A stretch of DNA of 64,000 nt from Microbacterium luteolum (GTDB lineage: Bacteria; Actinomycetota; Actinomycetes; Actinomycetales; Microbacteriaceae): positions 1,276,950-1,340,949 of the forward strand of contig NZ_BAAAUN010000001.1 of assembly GCF_039533965.1 (NCBI RefSeq), written 5' to 3'. This document shows positions 35,323-44,556 of the stretch, in pieces (within the stretch, counting starts at the first letter, position 1; every line of letters starts with the position of its first letter). A program made the translations under genes and the position numbers. The notes beneath the pieces are model-generated. The model searched no databases and was not told the origin of the DNA. It saw only the letters and a program-made list of their open reading frames with translations.

Positions 35323-36702
35323 TCAGGCCTTGGCGAGACCGTAGATCGGGCTGACCGACTGCTCCTCCTCGTGATCCGGACCCAGCGGGATGCCGGAACG
35401 GTCGCGCAGCAGCAGCGTCGCGATGAGGCCGAGCACGGTCATACCGGCGAGATAGAAGGTGACCCCTTGAGTCGACCCGGTCTCCTTCACGATCGCTGCA
35501 GCGATGAGAGGGGCGAACGCGCCGCCCGCGATCGCGCCGATGGCGTAGGAGATCGAGACCCCGGAGAAACGGATGCTGGCGGGGAACAGCTCCGTGTACA
35601 GCGCCGCCTGCGGGCCGTAGGTGAACCCGAGGCCGATCGTGAGGATGGCGAGCCCGGCGAACAGGAGCCCGATCTGCCCCGTGTTCACGAGCGGGAACAG
35701 CGTGAAGACGCCGATGAGCTGCAGCACCCAGCCGATGATGTACGTGGTGCGCCGACCGATCCGATCGCAGACCCACCCGGCGAGCAGCGTCGCCACGAGC
35801 CAGGACACCGCCGAGCCCGCGACCGCCAGCAGCACCGGACCGCGCTCGAGCCCGATCGGCCCTTCGGGGTTCGTCGCATAGCCCTGGATGTAGCCGCCGG
35901 TCGTCATGTAGCCGACCGCGTTGTTGCCGGCGAAGACGAGGGCCGCGATGATCACGAGCAGCGCGTGCTTGCGGAACAGTTGCACGATCGGCATCCGCGC
36001 CTTCTCCTTGCGCGCGGCGAGCTCGGCGAAGACGGGGCTCTCCTCGACCCGGCGACGCACGTAGTAGCCGACGAGGATCAGGACGACGCTGAGCAGGAAC
36101 GGCACGCGCCAGCCCCAGGCGGCGAACTGGTCGCCCGGTGCGATCGCGGTCATGAGCGCCATGACGCCCGATGCGAGCAGCAGGCCGAGCGGGACACCGA
36201 TCTGCGGCGACGCACCGAATATGCCCCGCTTCTGGCGCGGGGCATGCTCGACGGCCATCAGCACCGCGCCGCCCCATTCGCCGCCGGCCGAGATGCCCTG
36301 GATGATACGCAGCAGCACCAGCAGGATCGGCGCTGTGACGCCGATCGTCTCGTACGTCGGCAGGAGGCCGATCAGAGCGGTTGCCGCACCCATCAGGATC
36401 AGCGTCCACATGAGCACGGTCTTGCGACCGAGCTTGTCGCCGTAGTGACCGGCGAGGAAGGCGCCGAGCGGGCGGAAGAGGAAGCTGACGCCGACGGTGG
36501 CGAAGGCGATCAGCGCGCTGTTCGCGCCCAGCGGCTCGAAGAACAGCTGTCCGAATACGAGGCCGACCGCGGTCGCGTAGATGAAGAAGTCGTACCACTC
36601 CACGGTGGTCCCGACGACGGTGGCGAAGACGACGCGGCGCCGATCGGCCGCCGTCGCGATGGTTCCGGTGGGCGTGAACCCAGCCTGTGACTGCCCGCTC
36701 AT
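35323..36702 (-). CDS. MHS-family (MFS) aromatic/organic acid transporter
   Basis: A 459-aa transporter with 12 predicted helices. The family start VVGTTVEWYDFFIYATAVGL, the motif GHYGDKLGRKTVLMWTLILM and RIIQGISAGGEWGGAVLMAV are hallmarks of the metabolite:H+ symporter group that takes up shikimate, alpha-ketoglutarate or aromatic acids. GGAG lies 7 nt before the ATG. It is divergent from the homoprotocatechuate operon across a short region containing a GTGAC-N6-GTCAC dyad. The best guess is uptake of a hydroxylated aromatic acid for these pathways. Confidence 0.9.
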   Translation of the reverse strand: MSGQSQAGFTPTGTIATAADRRRVVFATVVGTTVEWYDFFIYATAVGLVFGQLFFEPLGANSALIAFATVGVSFLFRPLGAFLAGHYGDKLGRKTVLMWTLILMGAATALIGLLPTYETIGVTAPILLVLLRIIQGISAGGEWGGAVLMAVEHAPRQKRGIFGASPQIGVPLGLLLASGVMALMTAIAPGDQFAAWGWRVPFLLSVVLILVGYYVRRRVEESPVFAELAARKEKARMPIVQLFRKHALLVIIAALVFAGNNAVGYMTTGGYIQGYATNPEGPIGLERGPVLLAVAGSAVSWLVATLLAGWVCDRIGRRTTYIIGWVLQLIGVFTLFPLVNTGQIGLLFAGLAILTIGLGFTYGPQAALYTELFPASIRFSGVSISYAIGAIAGGAFAPLIAAAIVKETGSTQGVTFYLAGMTVLGLIATLLLRDRSGIPLGPDHEEEQSVSPIYGLAKA

Positions 36703-36720
36703 GGGGTGTCTCCTTTGTTT

Positions 36721-36736
36721 GTGACTGCACTGTCAC
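36721..36736. promoter_or_regulatory. Candidate operator between transporter and hpa operon
   Basis: GTGAC-TGCACT-GTCAC is a perfect inverted repeat 18 bp upstream of the MHS transporter start. An AT-rich stretch with ATGATATATGATTTCG (36783-36798) lies on the side of the divergent hpa operon. The GntR protein in that operon is a natural candidate ligand. Confidence 0.4.
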
Positions 36737-36856
36737 GGCGTGCGGGGACGTGAATCCCGAGGTGCTTGCCGAGGGGTGAACTGATGATATATGATTTCGA
36801 ATACGACGCACAAGGCGTCTTGCACGACACCGCAGACGAGCGCGAGGAGGCGCCCC

Positions 36857-38359
36857 GTGACGGACCAGATCGCCCGCCCCGGCAAGATCATCGCGATCCA
36901 TCTGAGCTACGCCTCACGCGCCGACCAGCGCGGCCGGCGGCCGGCAGCTCCCTCCTACTTCTTCAAGCCGGCCAGCTCCGTCGGCGTCTCCGGCGGCACG
37001 GTCGAGCGCCCTGCGGGTACCGAGCTCCTCGCCTTCGAGGGCGAGATCGCGCTGGTGATCGGCACCGCCGCACGCCGCGTCTCGCTCGACGAGGCGTGGG
37101 CGCACGTCGGCGGAGTCACCGCATCGAACGACCTGGGCCTCTACGACCTGCGCGCGAACGACAAGGGCTCGAACGTCCGCTCCAAGGGCGGCGACGGCTA
37201 CACGCCGCTCGGCCCGGAGCTCATCGACGCCCGCACCGTCGACCCCGCCGCACTGCGCGTCCGCGCCTGGGTCAACGGCGAGCTGCGGCAGGACGACACC
37301 ACCGCCGGCCTCATCTTCCCGCTCGCCCAGCTCGTGGCCGACCTCTCCCAGCACTTCACGCTCGAACCAGGAGACGTCATCCTCACCGGAACCCCGGCAG
37401 GCTCCTCGGTCATCGTCCCCGGCGACGTCGTCGAGATCGAGGTGGATGCACCCGATGCCCCGGGCGCACCGTCCTCGGGCCGGCTGATCACCACCGTGGT
37501 CGAGGGCGACGTGCCGTTCGATGCGGAACTCGGCTCGCTCCCTGCCGTCGACGACCTGCAGCGCACCGAGGCCTGGGGTTCTGCCGAGGCAGCCGGTCTC
37601 GTGGCCACCACCGGTGAGGAGTCACAGAACGCCGCGCCCGCGCCGACTGTCGCGGCGATTCCTGACCCCTCAGGACTCTCCCCCGAGCTCCGGGCCAAGC
37701 TTCTCGAGGCGCCGACCGCCGGCCTCTCCGCCCAGCTGCGCAAGCGCGGGCACCACTCCTGCTTCATCGACGGCGTCGCGGCCAACATCGCCGGCACCAA
37801 GATCGTCGGCACAGCCAAGACGCTCCGCTTCGTCCCGTTCCGCGAAGACCTCTTCGCGAGCCACGGCGGCGGCTACAACGCGCAGAAACGTGCGTTCGAC
37901 GCAGTGGACGAAGGCGAGATCATCGTGATCGAGGCCCGCGGCGATGCCACGACCGGCACGCTCGGCGACATCCTCGCCCTCCGCGCGAAGGCGCGCGGCG
38001 CGGCCGGAGTGGTCACCGACGGCGGAGTACGCGACTTCGACGCGGTCGCCGAGATCGGTCTTCCCGTCTTCTCGCAGGGCGCCCACCCCTCGGTCCTCGG
38101 CCGCAAGCACGTGCCGTGGGACGTCGACGTCACGATCTCCTGCGGCGGCGCGACCGTGCAGCCCGGCGACATCATCGTCGGCGACGGCGACGGCGTGATC
38201 GTGATCCCGCCGGCGCTGGTCGAAGATGTCGTCGACGCCGCGCTCGCCCAGGAGATCGAGGATGCCTGGATCGCGGAGCAGGTCGCCGCCGGGCATCCGG
38301 TCGACGGACTGTTCCCGTTGAACGCCGAATGGCGCGCACGCTACGAGGCGCAGAGATGA
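36857..38359 (+). CDS. hpaG: Fumarylacetoacetate hydrolase-fold enzyme fused to RraA-like aldolase domain (HpaG-type)
   Basis: A 500-aa fusion. Residues 1-225 are an FAH domain with metal ligands Glu61 and Glu63 in LLAFEGEIALVIG and Asp92 in TASNDLGLYDLRA. This is the fold of HpaG, which decarboxylates and isomerises the C8 intermediate of homoprotocatechuate degradation. A linker of about 50 residues leads to an RraA/class II pyruvate aldolase-like domain (270-500) with GVVTDGGVRDFDAVAEIGLP; the conserved Arg392-Asp393 pair is that of HMG/CHA aldolases and oxaloacetate decarboxylases. E. coli HpaG instead has two FAH domains. GTG 36857 has GAGGAGG upstream. Confidence 0.88.
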   Translation: MTDQIARPGKIIAIHLSYASRADQRGRRPAAPSYFFKPASSVGVSGGTVERPAGTELLAFEGEIALVIGTAARRVSLDEAWAHVGGVTASNDLGLYDLRANDKGSNVRSKGGDGYTPLGPELIDARTVDPAALRVRAWVNGELRQDDTTAGLIFPLAQLVADLSQHFTLEPGDVILTGTPAGSSVIVPGDVVEIEVDAPDAPGAPSSGRLITTVVEGDVPFDAELGSLPAVDDLQRTEAWGSAEAAGLVATTGEESQNAAPAPTVAAIPDPSGLSPELRAKLLEAPTAGLSAQLRKRGHHSCFIDGVAANIAGTKIVGTAKTLRFVPFREDLFASHGGGYNAQKRAFDAVDEGEIIVIEARGDATTGTLGDILALRAKARGAAGVVTDGGVRDFDAVAEIGLPVFSQGAHPSVLGRKHVPWDVDVTISCGGATVQPGDIIVGDGDGVIVIPPALVEDVVDAALAQEIEDAWIAEQVAAGHPVDGLFPLNAEWRARYEAQR

Positions 38360-39039
38360 CGACCACGGCCGTCAGCAAGTCCGAGGTCGCCTACGAGTGG
38401 ATCCGCTCGCGCATCACGGGGCACATGTTCAGCCCCGGCTACCGGCTGGTGCTCGGATCGATCGCGGATGATCTGCAGATGAGCGTCGTGCCGGTGCGCG
38501 AGGCGATCCGGCGCCTCGAGGCCGAAGGCCTCGTGACCTTCGAGCGCAACGTCGGCGCGAGGGTCACCCTGGTCGATGAGAGCGAGTACGCGCACACGAT
38601 GCAGACGCTCGGCATCGTCGAGGGCTCGGCGACCGCGCTCTCCGCTCCCCTGCTCGACGAGGACGCCCTCGACGAAGCGGCCAGGATCAACGACCGGATG
38701 TCGCGGATGCTCGAGCATTTCGACGCCCACGCGTTCACGGAGCTCAACCGGCAGTTCCACTCGGTGCTGTTCGAGCCCTGCCCGAACCCGCACCTGCTCG
38801 ACCTCGTGCACCGCGGCTGGTCGCGGCTCTCCGGCATCCGGGATTCGACGTTCGCGTCCGTTCCCGGTCGCGCGCAGCACTCGGTCGAGGAGCACGCCGA
38901 GATCCTCGCACTCATCCGGGCGGATGCCGATCCGCTCGAGATCGAACTCGCCGCCCGCAACCACCGCTGGCGCACGATGGACGCGTTCCTCGATGCCCTG
39001 CACAACCGTTCCGCCCACGCCACAGGAGAAGCCTCATGA
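38356..39039 (+). CDS. GntR-family regulator of the homoprotocatechuate operon
   Basis: A 227-aa regulator. The N-terminal winged helix (YEWIRSRITGHMFSPGYRLV, ADDLQMSVVPVREAIRRLEA) is followed by an FCD-type helical effector domain with metal-site-like residues (FTELNRQFHSVLFE, HSVEEHAEILALIRADADPL). The ATG overlaps the upstream stop as ATGA, and its own stop overlaps the hpaE ATG the same way. The gene is embedded in the operon it probably controls, giving autoregulation. The effector is likely an acidic pathway intermediate. Confidence 0.92.
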   Translation: MTTTAVSKSEVAYEWIRSRITGHMFSPGYRLVLGSIADDLQMSVVPVREAIRRLEAEGLVTFERNVGARVTLVDESEYAHTMQTLGIVEGSATALSAPLLDEDALDEAARINDRMSRMLEHFDAHAFTELNRQFHSVLFEPCPNPHLLDLVHRGWSRLSGIRDSTFASVPGRAQHSVEEHAEILALIRADADPLEIELAARNHRWRTMDAFLDALHNRSAHATGEAS

Positions 39040-40529
39040 CCGACTCGCGCATCCCCGCCGATCTTCCTGACCACATCCAGCACTACATCGACGGCGCCTT
39101 CGTCGACTCGGTCGACGGCGACACGTTCGACGTGCTCGACCCGGTGACCAACAAGACCTACACGACGGCCGCCGCCGGCAAGAAGGCCGACATCGAGCTT
39201 GCCGTCGCCGCCGCGAAGCGCGCCTTCGAAGAGGGACCGTGGCCGCGGATGCTGCCGCGCGAGCGAAGCCGCGTGCTGCACCGGATCGCCGACATCGTCG
39301 AGTCGCGCGACGCCCGCCTGGCGGAGCTCGAATCCTACGACTCGGGCCTGCCGATCACGCAGGCGCTCGGCCAGGCGCGACGCGCGGCCGAGAACTTCCG
39401 CTTCTTCGCCGACCTGATCGTCGCGCAGTCCGACGACGCCTTCAAGGTGCCCGGCAAGCAGATGAACTACGTCAACCGCAAGCCGATCGGCGTCGCGGGC
39501 CTCATCACGCCCTGGAACACGCCGTTCATGCTCGAGTCGTGGAAGCTCGGCCCCGCGCTCGCGACCGGCAACACCGTGGTGTTGAAGCCGGCCGAGTTCA
39601 CGCCGCTCTCGGCATCCCTCTGGGCGGGCATCTTCGAAGAAGCGGGACTGCCCCAGGGCGTCTTCAACCTCGTGAACGGCCTGGGCGAGGACGCCGGCGA
39701 CGCGCTCGTGAAGCACCCCGACGTACCGCTGATCTCCTTCACCGGTGAGAGCTCGACCGGCCAGCTGATCTTCGGCAACGCCGCGCCCTTCCTCAAGGGC
39801 CTCTCGATGGAGCTCGGCGGCAAGTCCCCCGCGGTCGTCTTCGCGGATGCCGATCTCGAGGCCGCCGTCGACGCCACGATCTTCGGCGTCTTCTCCCTGA
39901 ACGGCGAGCGCTGCACGGCCGGATCCCGCATCCTCGTCGAGCGCTCGATCTACGAGGAGTTCGTCGAGCGCTACGCCGCCCAGGCGAAGCGGGTCAAGGT
40001 GGGCTACCCGCACGATCCGGCCACCGAGGTCGGCGCGCTCGTGCACCCCGAGCACTACGACAAGGTGATGAGCTACGTCGAGATCGGCAAGACCGAGGGG
40101 CGCCTCGTCGCCGGCGGTGGCCGCCCCGAAGGCTTCGACGAGGGCAACTTCGTCGCCCCGACCGTGTTCGCCGACGTCTCGCCCGACGCACGCATCTTCC
40201 AGGAGGAGATCTTCGGCCCGGTCGTCGCGATCACGCCGTTCGACTCCGATGAGGAGGCGCTGTCGCTCGCGAACAACACCAAGTACGGCCTCGCGGCCTA
40301 CATCTGGACGAACGACCTCAAGCGGGCGCACAACTTCGCGCAGTCGGTCGAGGCCGGCATGGTGTGGCTGAACAGCAACAACGTGCGCGACCTCCGCACC
40401 CCGTTCGGCGGTGTGAAGGCTTCCGGCCTCGGCCACGAGGGCGGCTACCGCTCGATCGACTTCTACACCGACCAGCAGAGCGTGCACATCACGCTCGGCG
40501 GCGCGCACAACCCGACCTTCGGCAAGTAA
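39036..40529 (+). CDS. hpaE: HpaE-type 5-carboxymethyl-2-hydroxymuconate semialdehyde dehydrogenase
   Basis: A 497-aa NAD-dependent aldehyde dehydrogenase. Catalytic Glu259 is in LSMELGGKSPAVVFADADLE and nucleophilic Cys293 in LNGERCTAGSRIL; the cofactor motif ISFTGESSTGQLIFG precedes them. It oxidises the ring-cleavage product of homoprotocatechuate. The assignment to HpaE rather than another aldehyde dehydrogenase rests on position directly before hpaD and on the N-terminus (HYIDGAFVDSVDGDTFDVLD). ATGA overlap with the GntR gene; 14 nt to hpaD. Confidence 0.92.
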   Translation: MTDSRIPADLPDHIQHYIDGAFVDSVDGDTFDVLDPVTNKTYTTAAAGKKADIELAVAAAKRAFEEGPWPRMLPRERSRVLHRIADIVESRDARLAELESYDSGLPITQALGQARRAAENFRFFADLIVAQSDDAFKVPGKQMNYVNRKPIGVAGLITPWNTPFMLESWKLGPALATGNTVVLKPAEFTPLSASLWAGIFEEAGLPQGVFNLVNGLGEDAGDALVKHPDVPLISFTGESSTGQLIFGNAAPFLKGLSMELGGKSPAVVFADADLEAAVDATIFGVFSLNGERCTAGSRILVERSIYEEFVERYAAQAKRVKVGYPHDPATEVGALVHPEHYDKVMSYVEIGKTEGRLVAGGGRPEGFDEGNFVAPTVFADVSPDARIFQEEIFGPVVAITPFDSDEEALSLANNTKYGLAAYIWTNDLKRAHNFAQSVEAGMVWLNSNNVRDLRTPFGGVKASGLGHEGGYRSIDFYTDQQSVHITLGGAHNPTFGK

Positions 40530-40543
40530 GCGAGGACGCTGAC

Positions 40544-41680
40544 ATGACCAACCGTGACGACATGACCCTGACCTCCGCCGGCTACTACGTCTCGCAGGAG
40601 GCCCCGATCCGCTCCGACAACCCGGTGGCGACGCCGACGGCCACCGCTCCCGACATCCTGCGCTGCGCCTACATGGAGCTCGTGGTCACCGACCTCGCGG
40701 CATCCCGCCAGTTCTACGTCGACATCCTCGGTCTGTACGTCACCGAAGAGGACGACGAAGCGATCTACCTGCGCTCGACGGAGGAGTTCATCCACCACAA
40801 CCTCGTGCTGCGCAAGGGCCCGATCGCCGCCGTGGCCGCGTTCTCGTACCGTGTGCGCACGCCGGAGGACCTGGACCGCGCCGTCGAGTTCTACACCGAG
40901 CTCGGCTGCGACGTGCGCCGCAACCCCGACGGGTTCGTGAAGGGCGTCGGCGACTCGGTGCGGGTAGTCGACCCGCTCGGCTTCCCGATCGAGTTCTTCC
41001 ACCAGTCCGACCACGTCGAGCGCATGTCGTGGCGCTACGACCTGCACATCCCGGGCGAGCTGGTGCGCCTCGACCACTTCAACCAGGTCACCCCCGACGT
41101 CCCCCGCGCGGTGAAGTTCATGCAGGACCTGGGCTTCCGCGTCACCGAGGACATCCAGGACGACGAGGGCACGGTCTACGCCGCGTGGATGCGCCGCAAG
41201 CCCACCGTGCACGACACCGCGATGACCGGCGGTGACGGTCCGCGCATGCACCACGTGTGCTTCGCCACCCACGAGAAGCACAACATCCTCGCGATCTGCG
41301 ACAAGCTCGGCGCCCTCCGCCGCTCCGACTCGATCGAGCGCGGCCCCGGCCGCCACGGCGTCTCGAACGCGTTCTACCTCTATCTGCGCGATCCCGACGG
41401 TCACCGCGTCGAGGTCTACACGCAGGACTACTACACGGGCGACCCCGACAACCCGGTCATCACCTGGGATGTGCACGACAACCAGCGCCGGGACTGGTGG
41501 GGCAACCCCGTCGTGCCGAGCTGGTACACCGAGGCGAGCCTGGTGCTCGATCTCGACGGCAACCCGCAGCCGGTCGTCGCCCGCACCGACAGCTCGGAGA
41601 TGGCCGTGACGATCGGCGCCGACGGCTTCTCGTACACGCGCGCGGACGAGGGCGAGAAGAAGCTGGGCAACCAGCTGTGA
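40544..41680 (+). CDS. hpaD: Homoprotocatechuate 2,3-dioxygenase (extradiol)
   Basis: A 378-aa type I extradiol dioxygenase with two VOC modules. Relative to Brevibacterium fuscum HPCD every known active-site residue occurs at an offset of 23: metal ligands His178, His237 and Glu290 (from 155, 214, 267), acid-base His223 (200), and Trp215, Arg266, His271, Tyr280 and Arg316 (192, 243, 248, 257, 293). The enzyme should therefore be an active Fe(II) or Mn(II) dioxygenase cleaving 3,4-dihydroxyphenylacetate between C2 and C3. GAGGAC precedes ATG 40544. Its stop overlaps the hpaH GTG by 4 nt. Confidence 0.96.
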   Translation: MTNRDDMTLTSAGYYVSQEAPIRSDNPVATPTATAPDILRCAYMELVVTDLAASRQFYVDILGLYVTEEDDEAIYLRSTEEFIHHNLVLRKGPIAAVAAFSYRVRTPEDLDRAVEFYTELGCDVRRNPDGFVKGVGDSVRVVDPLGFPIEFFHQSDHVERMSWRYDLHIPGELVRLDHFNQVTPDVPRAVKFMQDLGFRVTEDIQDDEGTVYAAWMRRKPTVHDTAMTGGDGPRMHHVCFATHEKHNILAICDKLGALRRSDSIERGPGRHGVSNAFYLYLRDPDGHRVEVYTQDYYTGDPDNPVITWDVHDNQRRDWWGNPVVPSWYTEASLVLDLDGNPQPVVARTDSSEMAVTIGADGFSYTRADEGEKKLGNQL

Positions 41681-42459
41681 CCCCCGAGGTCATCGCGCAG
41701 ATCGCGGCCGAGCTCGCGGAGGCCGATCGCACGCACGCGGTGATCCCGCGCATCACGGCGCGCTACCCGGATGCCACGGTCGAGGACTCGTATGCGATCC
41801 AGGGCGTGTGGCGGGATTCGCAGATCGCGGCAGGGCGACGCCTGGTCGGGCGCAAGATCGGTTTGACCTCCAAGGCCATGCAGCAGGCGACCGGCATCAC
41901 CGAACCCGACTACGGCGTGATGTTCGACGACACGGTCTACGAGTCGGGCGCCGAGATCCCGGTCGACCACTTCTCCAACGTGCGCATCGAGGTGGAGCTG
42001 GCGTTCGTGCTGAAGCATCCGCTCGAAGGTCCGGACTGCACGCTCGACGACGCCCTCGCGGCGATCGACTACGCGGTCCCCGCTCTCGAGGTGCTCAACT
42101 CGCACATCGAGCTCGAGGGGCGCACCATCGTCGACACCATCAGCGACAACGCCGCGTACGGCGCGATGGTCCTGGGCACCGAGCACCGCCGCCCTGATGA
42201 GATCGACCTGCGCTGGGTGCCCGGCGTGCTGTCGCGCAACGGCGAGATCGAGGAGACCGGGGTGGCGGCGGGAGTGCTGGGTCATCCGGCCACCGGCGTC
42301 GCGTGGCTGGCGAACAAGTTCCATCAGCACGGCGCGCGTCTGGAGGCGGGAGAGATCATCCTGGCAGGATCGTTCACGCGCCCGATGTGGGTGTCGCGCG
42401 GCGACGAGGTGCTGTGCGATTACGGACCGATGGGAACAATCACATGCCGCTTCGTCTAG
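41677..42459 (+). CDS. hpaH: 2-Oxohept-4-ene-1,7-dioate hydratase
   Basis: A 260-aa member of the MhpD/HpaH hydratase family, with the FAH-like metal site visible in [20 protein letters not shown] (Glu-x-Glu) and the preceding [20 protein letters not shown] and [15 protein letters not shown]. It adds water to the C7 enedioate, giving the substrate for HpaI. GTG start in a GTGA overlap with hpaD. It overlaps hpaI by 16 nt, indicating tight coupling. Confidence 0.93.
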   Translation: MTPEVIAQIAAELAEADRTHAVIPRITARYPDATVEDSYAIQGVWRDSQIAAGRRLVGRKIGLTSKAMQQATGITEPDYGVMFDDTVYESGAEIPVDHFSNVRIEVELAFVLKHPLEGPDCTLDDALAAIDYAVPALEVLNSHIELEGRTIVDTISDNAAYGAMVLGTEHRRPDEIDLRWVPGVLSRNGEIEETGVAAGVLGHPATGVAWLANKFHQHGARLEAGEIILAGSFTRPMWVSRGDEVLCDYGPMGTITCRFV

Positions 42460-43244
42460 ACCCGTCGTTCCGCGAGCGACTCGCCTCCTCCGATCGTGCG
42501 CTGATCGGCATGTGGGCGTGCTCGGGCAGCACGCTCGTCACCGAGGTCGCCGCGGGTTCCGGTCTCGACTGGCTGCTCATCGACATGGAGCACTCGACGA
42601 ACACGCTCGAGTCGGTCCTGCTCCAGCTGCAGACGGTCGCGGCGTACCCGATCACCCCGCTCGTGCGGGTCCCCTCCAACGACACCGTCGCGATCAAGCA
42701 GATCCTCGACCTCGGCGCTCAGAACCTGATCGTGCCGATGGTGTCCTCCGCCGATGAGGCGCGGGCCGCCGTGGCGGCGACGCGCTATCCGCCCGCCGGC
42801 GTCCGCGGCGTCGGCAGTGCGCTGGCGCGCAGCGCCCGCTGGAACCGGGTCGACGGCTACCTGCAGGAATCCGCGCAGCACACCTCCCTCACGGTGCAGA
42901 TCGAGACGGCGGCCGGAGTGGATGCGGCGGCGGAGATCGCCGCGGTGGACGGCATCGACGCGGTGTTCGTCGGGCCTTCCGACCTCTCGGCCTCGATGGG
43001 GCTCCTCGGTCAGCAGACGCACCCCGATGTCGTCGCCGCGGTCGAGAAGGTGTTCGCGGCGGTCAAGTCGGCGGGGAAGCCGGTCGGCGTCAACGCCTTC
43101 GATCCGGCCGCCGCCGATGCGTACGTCGCCGGCGGTGCCGACTTCGTGGCGGTCGGTGCCGACGTGGCGCTGCTCGCCCGTGCGTCCGAGGCGCTGGCCG
43201 CGCGCTTCATCACCGCCGAGGGATCGGCGCGCGCCAGCTACTGA
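42444..43244 (+). CDS. hpaI: 4-Hydroxy-2-oxoheptane-1,7-dioate aldolase (HpaI/HpcH)
   Basis: A 266-aa class II pyruvate aldolase. Catalytic residues can be seen in LLIDMEHSTNTLES (His), PLVRVPSNDTVAIKQILDLG (Arg), VQIETAAGVD (metal Glu) and FVGPSDLSASMGLLG (metal Asp). It splits the C7 hydroxy acid into pyruvate and succinic semialdehyde, completing the pathway. ATG 42444 lies inside the hpaH end. The succinate-semialdehyde dehydrogenase that usually follows is not in the window. Confidence 0.94.
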   Translation: MPLRLDPSFRERLASSDRALIGMWACSGSTLVTEVAAGSGLDWLLIDMEHSTNTLESVLLQLQTVAAYPITPLVRVPSNDTVAIKQILDLGAQNLIVPMVSSADEARAAVAATRYPPAGVRGVGSALARSARWNRVDGYLQESAQHTSLTVQIETAAGVDAAAEIAAVDGIDAVFVGPSDLSASMGLLGQQTHPDVVAAVEKVFAAVKSAGKPVGVNAFDPAAADAYVAGGADFVAVGADVALLARASEALAARFITAEGSARASY

Positions 43245-43284
43245 CGTGGCAGGATCGTCTGATGCAGACGAGGGCGGTGAACCG

Positions 43285-44517
43285 GTGAGCCGCGGGCTCG
43301 CCGCGATGCGGGACCGCAACTTCCGGTGGTTCTTCCTCGCCAGGGCGATCACGATGATCACGGGCTCGATGTCGTCGATCGCCCTCGCGTTCGCGGTGCT
43401 GGAGATCGACAACGACGCCCGCTCCCTGTCGTTCGTCCTCACGGCCTTCACCGTCAGCAACATCGTCTTCCTCCTGTTCGGCGGCGTCGTCGCCGACCGG
43501 TTGCCGAGAGCACTGATCATCCAGACCTGCTACGTGATCGACATCCTGACGATCGGCGCGATGGCGGCGCTGCTCTTCACGGACTCGGCGACCGTCATGC
43601 TGCTGGTGGTGCTCTCGGTCGCCAACGGAGCCTCCACCGCGTTCGTGCTGCCGGCCATGCAGGGCATCATCCCGCAGCTGACGACGCCCGAGAACCTGCA
43701 GCAGGCCAACGCGATGCTCTCGTTCGTGCGCTCGGCCGTCACGATCGGCGGCCCGATCATCGCCGGGATCCTCGTCGCCACCGCCGGTCCTGCCTGGGCC
43801 ATGGTCGTCCAGGCGGCCGGCTGGCTGATCGCCATTCCGGTCCTCGCCCTGGTCAAGCTCCCGCCGCCCGCGCACGCCGGCGGCACGACCATGTTCCACG
43901 ATCTGCGCGTCGGCTGGCAGGAGTTCTGGAGTCGTTCCTGGCTCTGGACGATCGTGCTGGCCTTCATGGTGATGAACGCCATCCACGTCGGTGCCTGGGG
44001 CGTCGTGGGTCCGTACATCGCGAAGAACGACGACCGGCTCGGCATCGCGGGCTGGGGCTGGGTGCTCAGCGCCGAGGGCGCGGGTGTCCTCGTGATGACG
44101 CTGATCCTGATGTGGTTCCCGCTCAAGCGACCGCTGCGCTACGGGATGCTCGGCATGGCGGCGTTCGCGATTCCCGTGACCATGCTCGGCGTGCACCCCG
44201 CCGTCGTGCTCCTCGCCATGGCGGCGTTCATCGCGGGCGCCGGTGCGGAGGTCTTCAGCACGGGGTGGAACCTCGCGATGATGGAGAACGTCCCCGGTGA
44301 GAAGCTCTCCCGCGTGTCGAGCTACGACATGCTCGGGAGTTTCGTGGCGATGCCGATCGGCACGCTGGTCTTCGGCTGGCTCGTCACCCAAGCGGATGCT
44401 GCGACGGTGCTGATCGCATCCGGGATCGTCTACGCCTGCGTCGCGCTCGTGACCCTCCTCGTGCCGAGCGTGTGGCGCATGGGGAGGCCGGACGGCGCCC
44501 TGACACGGCGCAGCTGA
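43285..44517 (+). CDS. MFS transporter (MFS_3-like exporter/uptake protein)
   Basis: A 410-aa protein with 12 predicted helices, beginning MRDRNFRWFFLARAITMITG and containing GGVVADRLPRALIIQTCYVI between helices 2 and 3 and GTGWNLAMMENVPGEKLSRV later. This subgroup often includes exporters. GTG 43285 after GAGGGCGG is preferred; GTG 43246, two nt after the hpaI stop, is an alternative. It follows hpaI closely and may be the last gene of the operon, but its substrate need not be aromatic. Confidence 0.85.
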   Translation: MSRGLAAMRDRNFRWFFLARAITMITGSMSSIALAFAVLEIDNDARSLSFVLTAFTVSNIVFLLFGGVVADRLPRALIIQTCYVIDILTIGAMAALLFTDSATVMLLVVLSVANGASTAFVLPAMQGIIPQLTTPENLQQANAMLSFVRSAVTIGGPIIAGILVATAGPAWAMVVQAAGWLIAIPVLALVKLPPPAHAGGTTMFHDLRVGWQEFWSRSWLWTIVLAFMVMNAIHVGAWGVVGPYIAKNDDRLGIAGWGWVLSAEGAGVLVMTLILMWFPLKRPLRYGMLGMAAFAIPVTMLGVHPAVVLLAMAAFIAGAGAEVFSTGWNLAMMENVPGEKLSRVSSYDMLGSFVAMPIGTLVFGWLVTQADAATVLIASGIVYACVALVTLLVPSVWRMGRPDGALTRRS

Positions 44518-44556
44518 CTCTGGCGTATTCATAGCAATCCGGGCGAGACTGTCAAC

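Noticed and set aside
35030..36901. A 623-aa minus-strand frame over the MFS gene
   Set aside because: It is a shifted frame of the MHS transporter with low-complexity Arg/Ala content and no family blocks.
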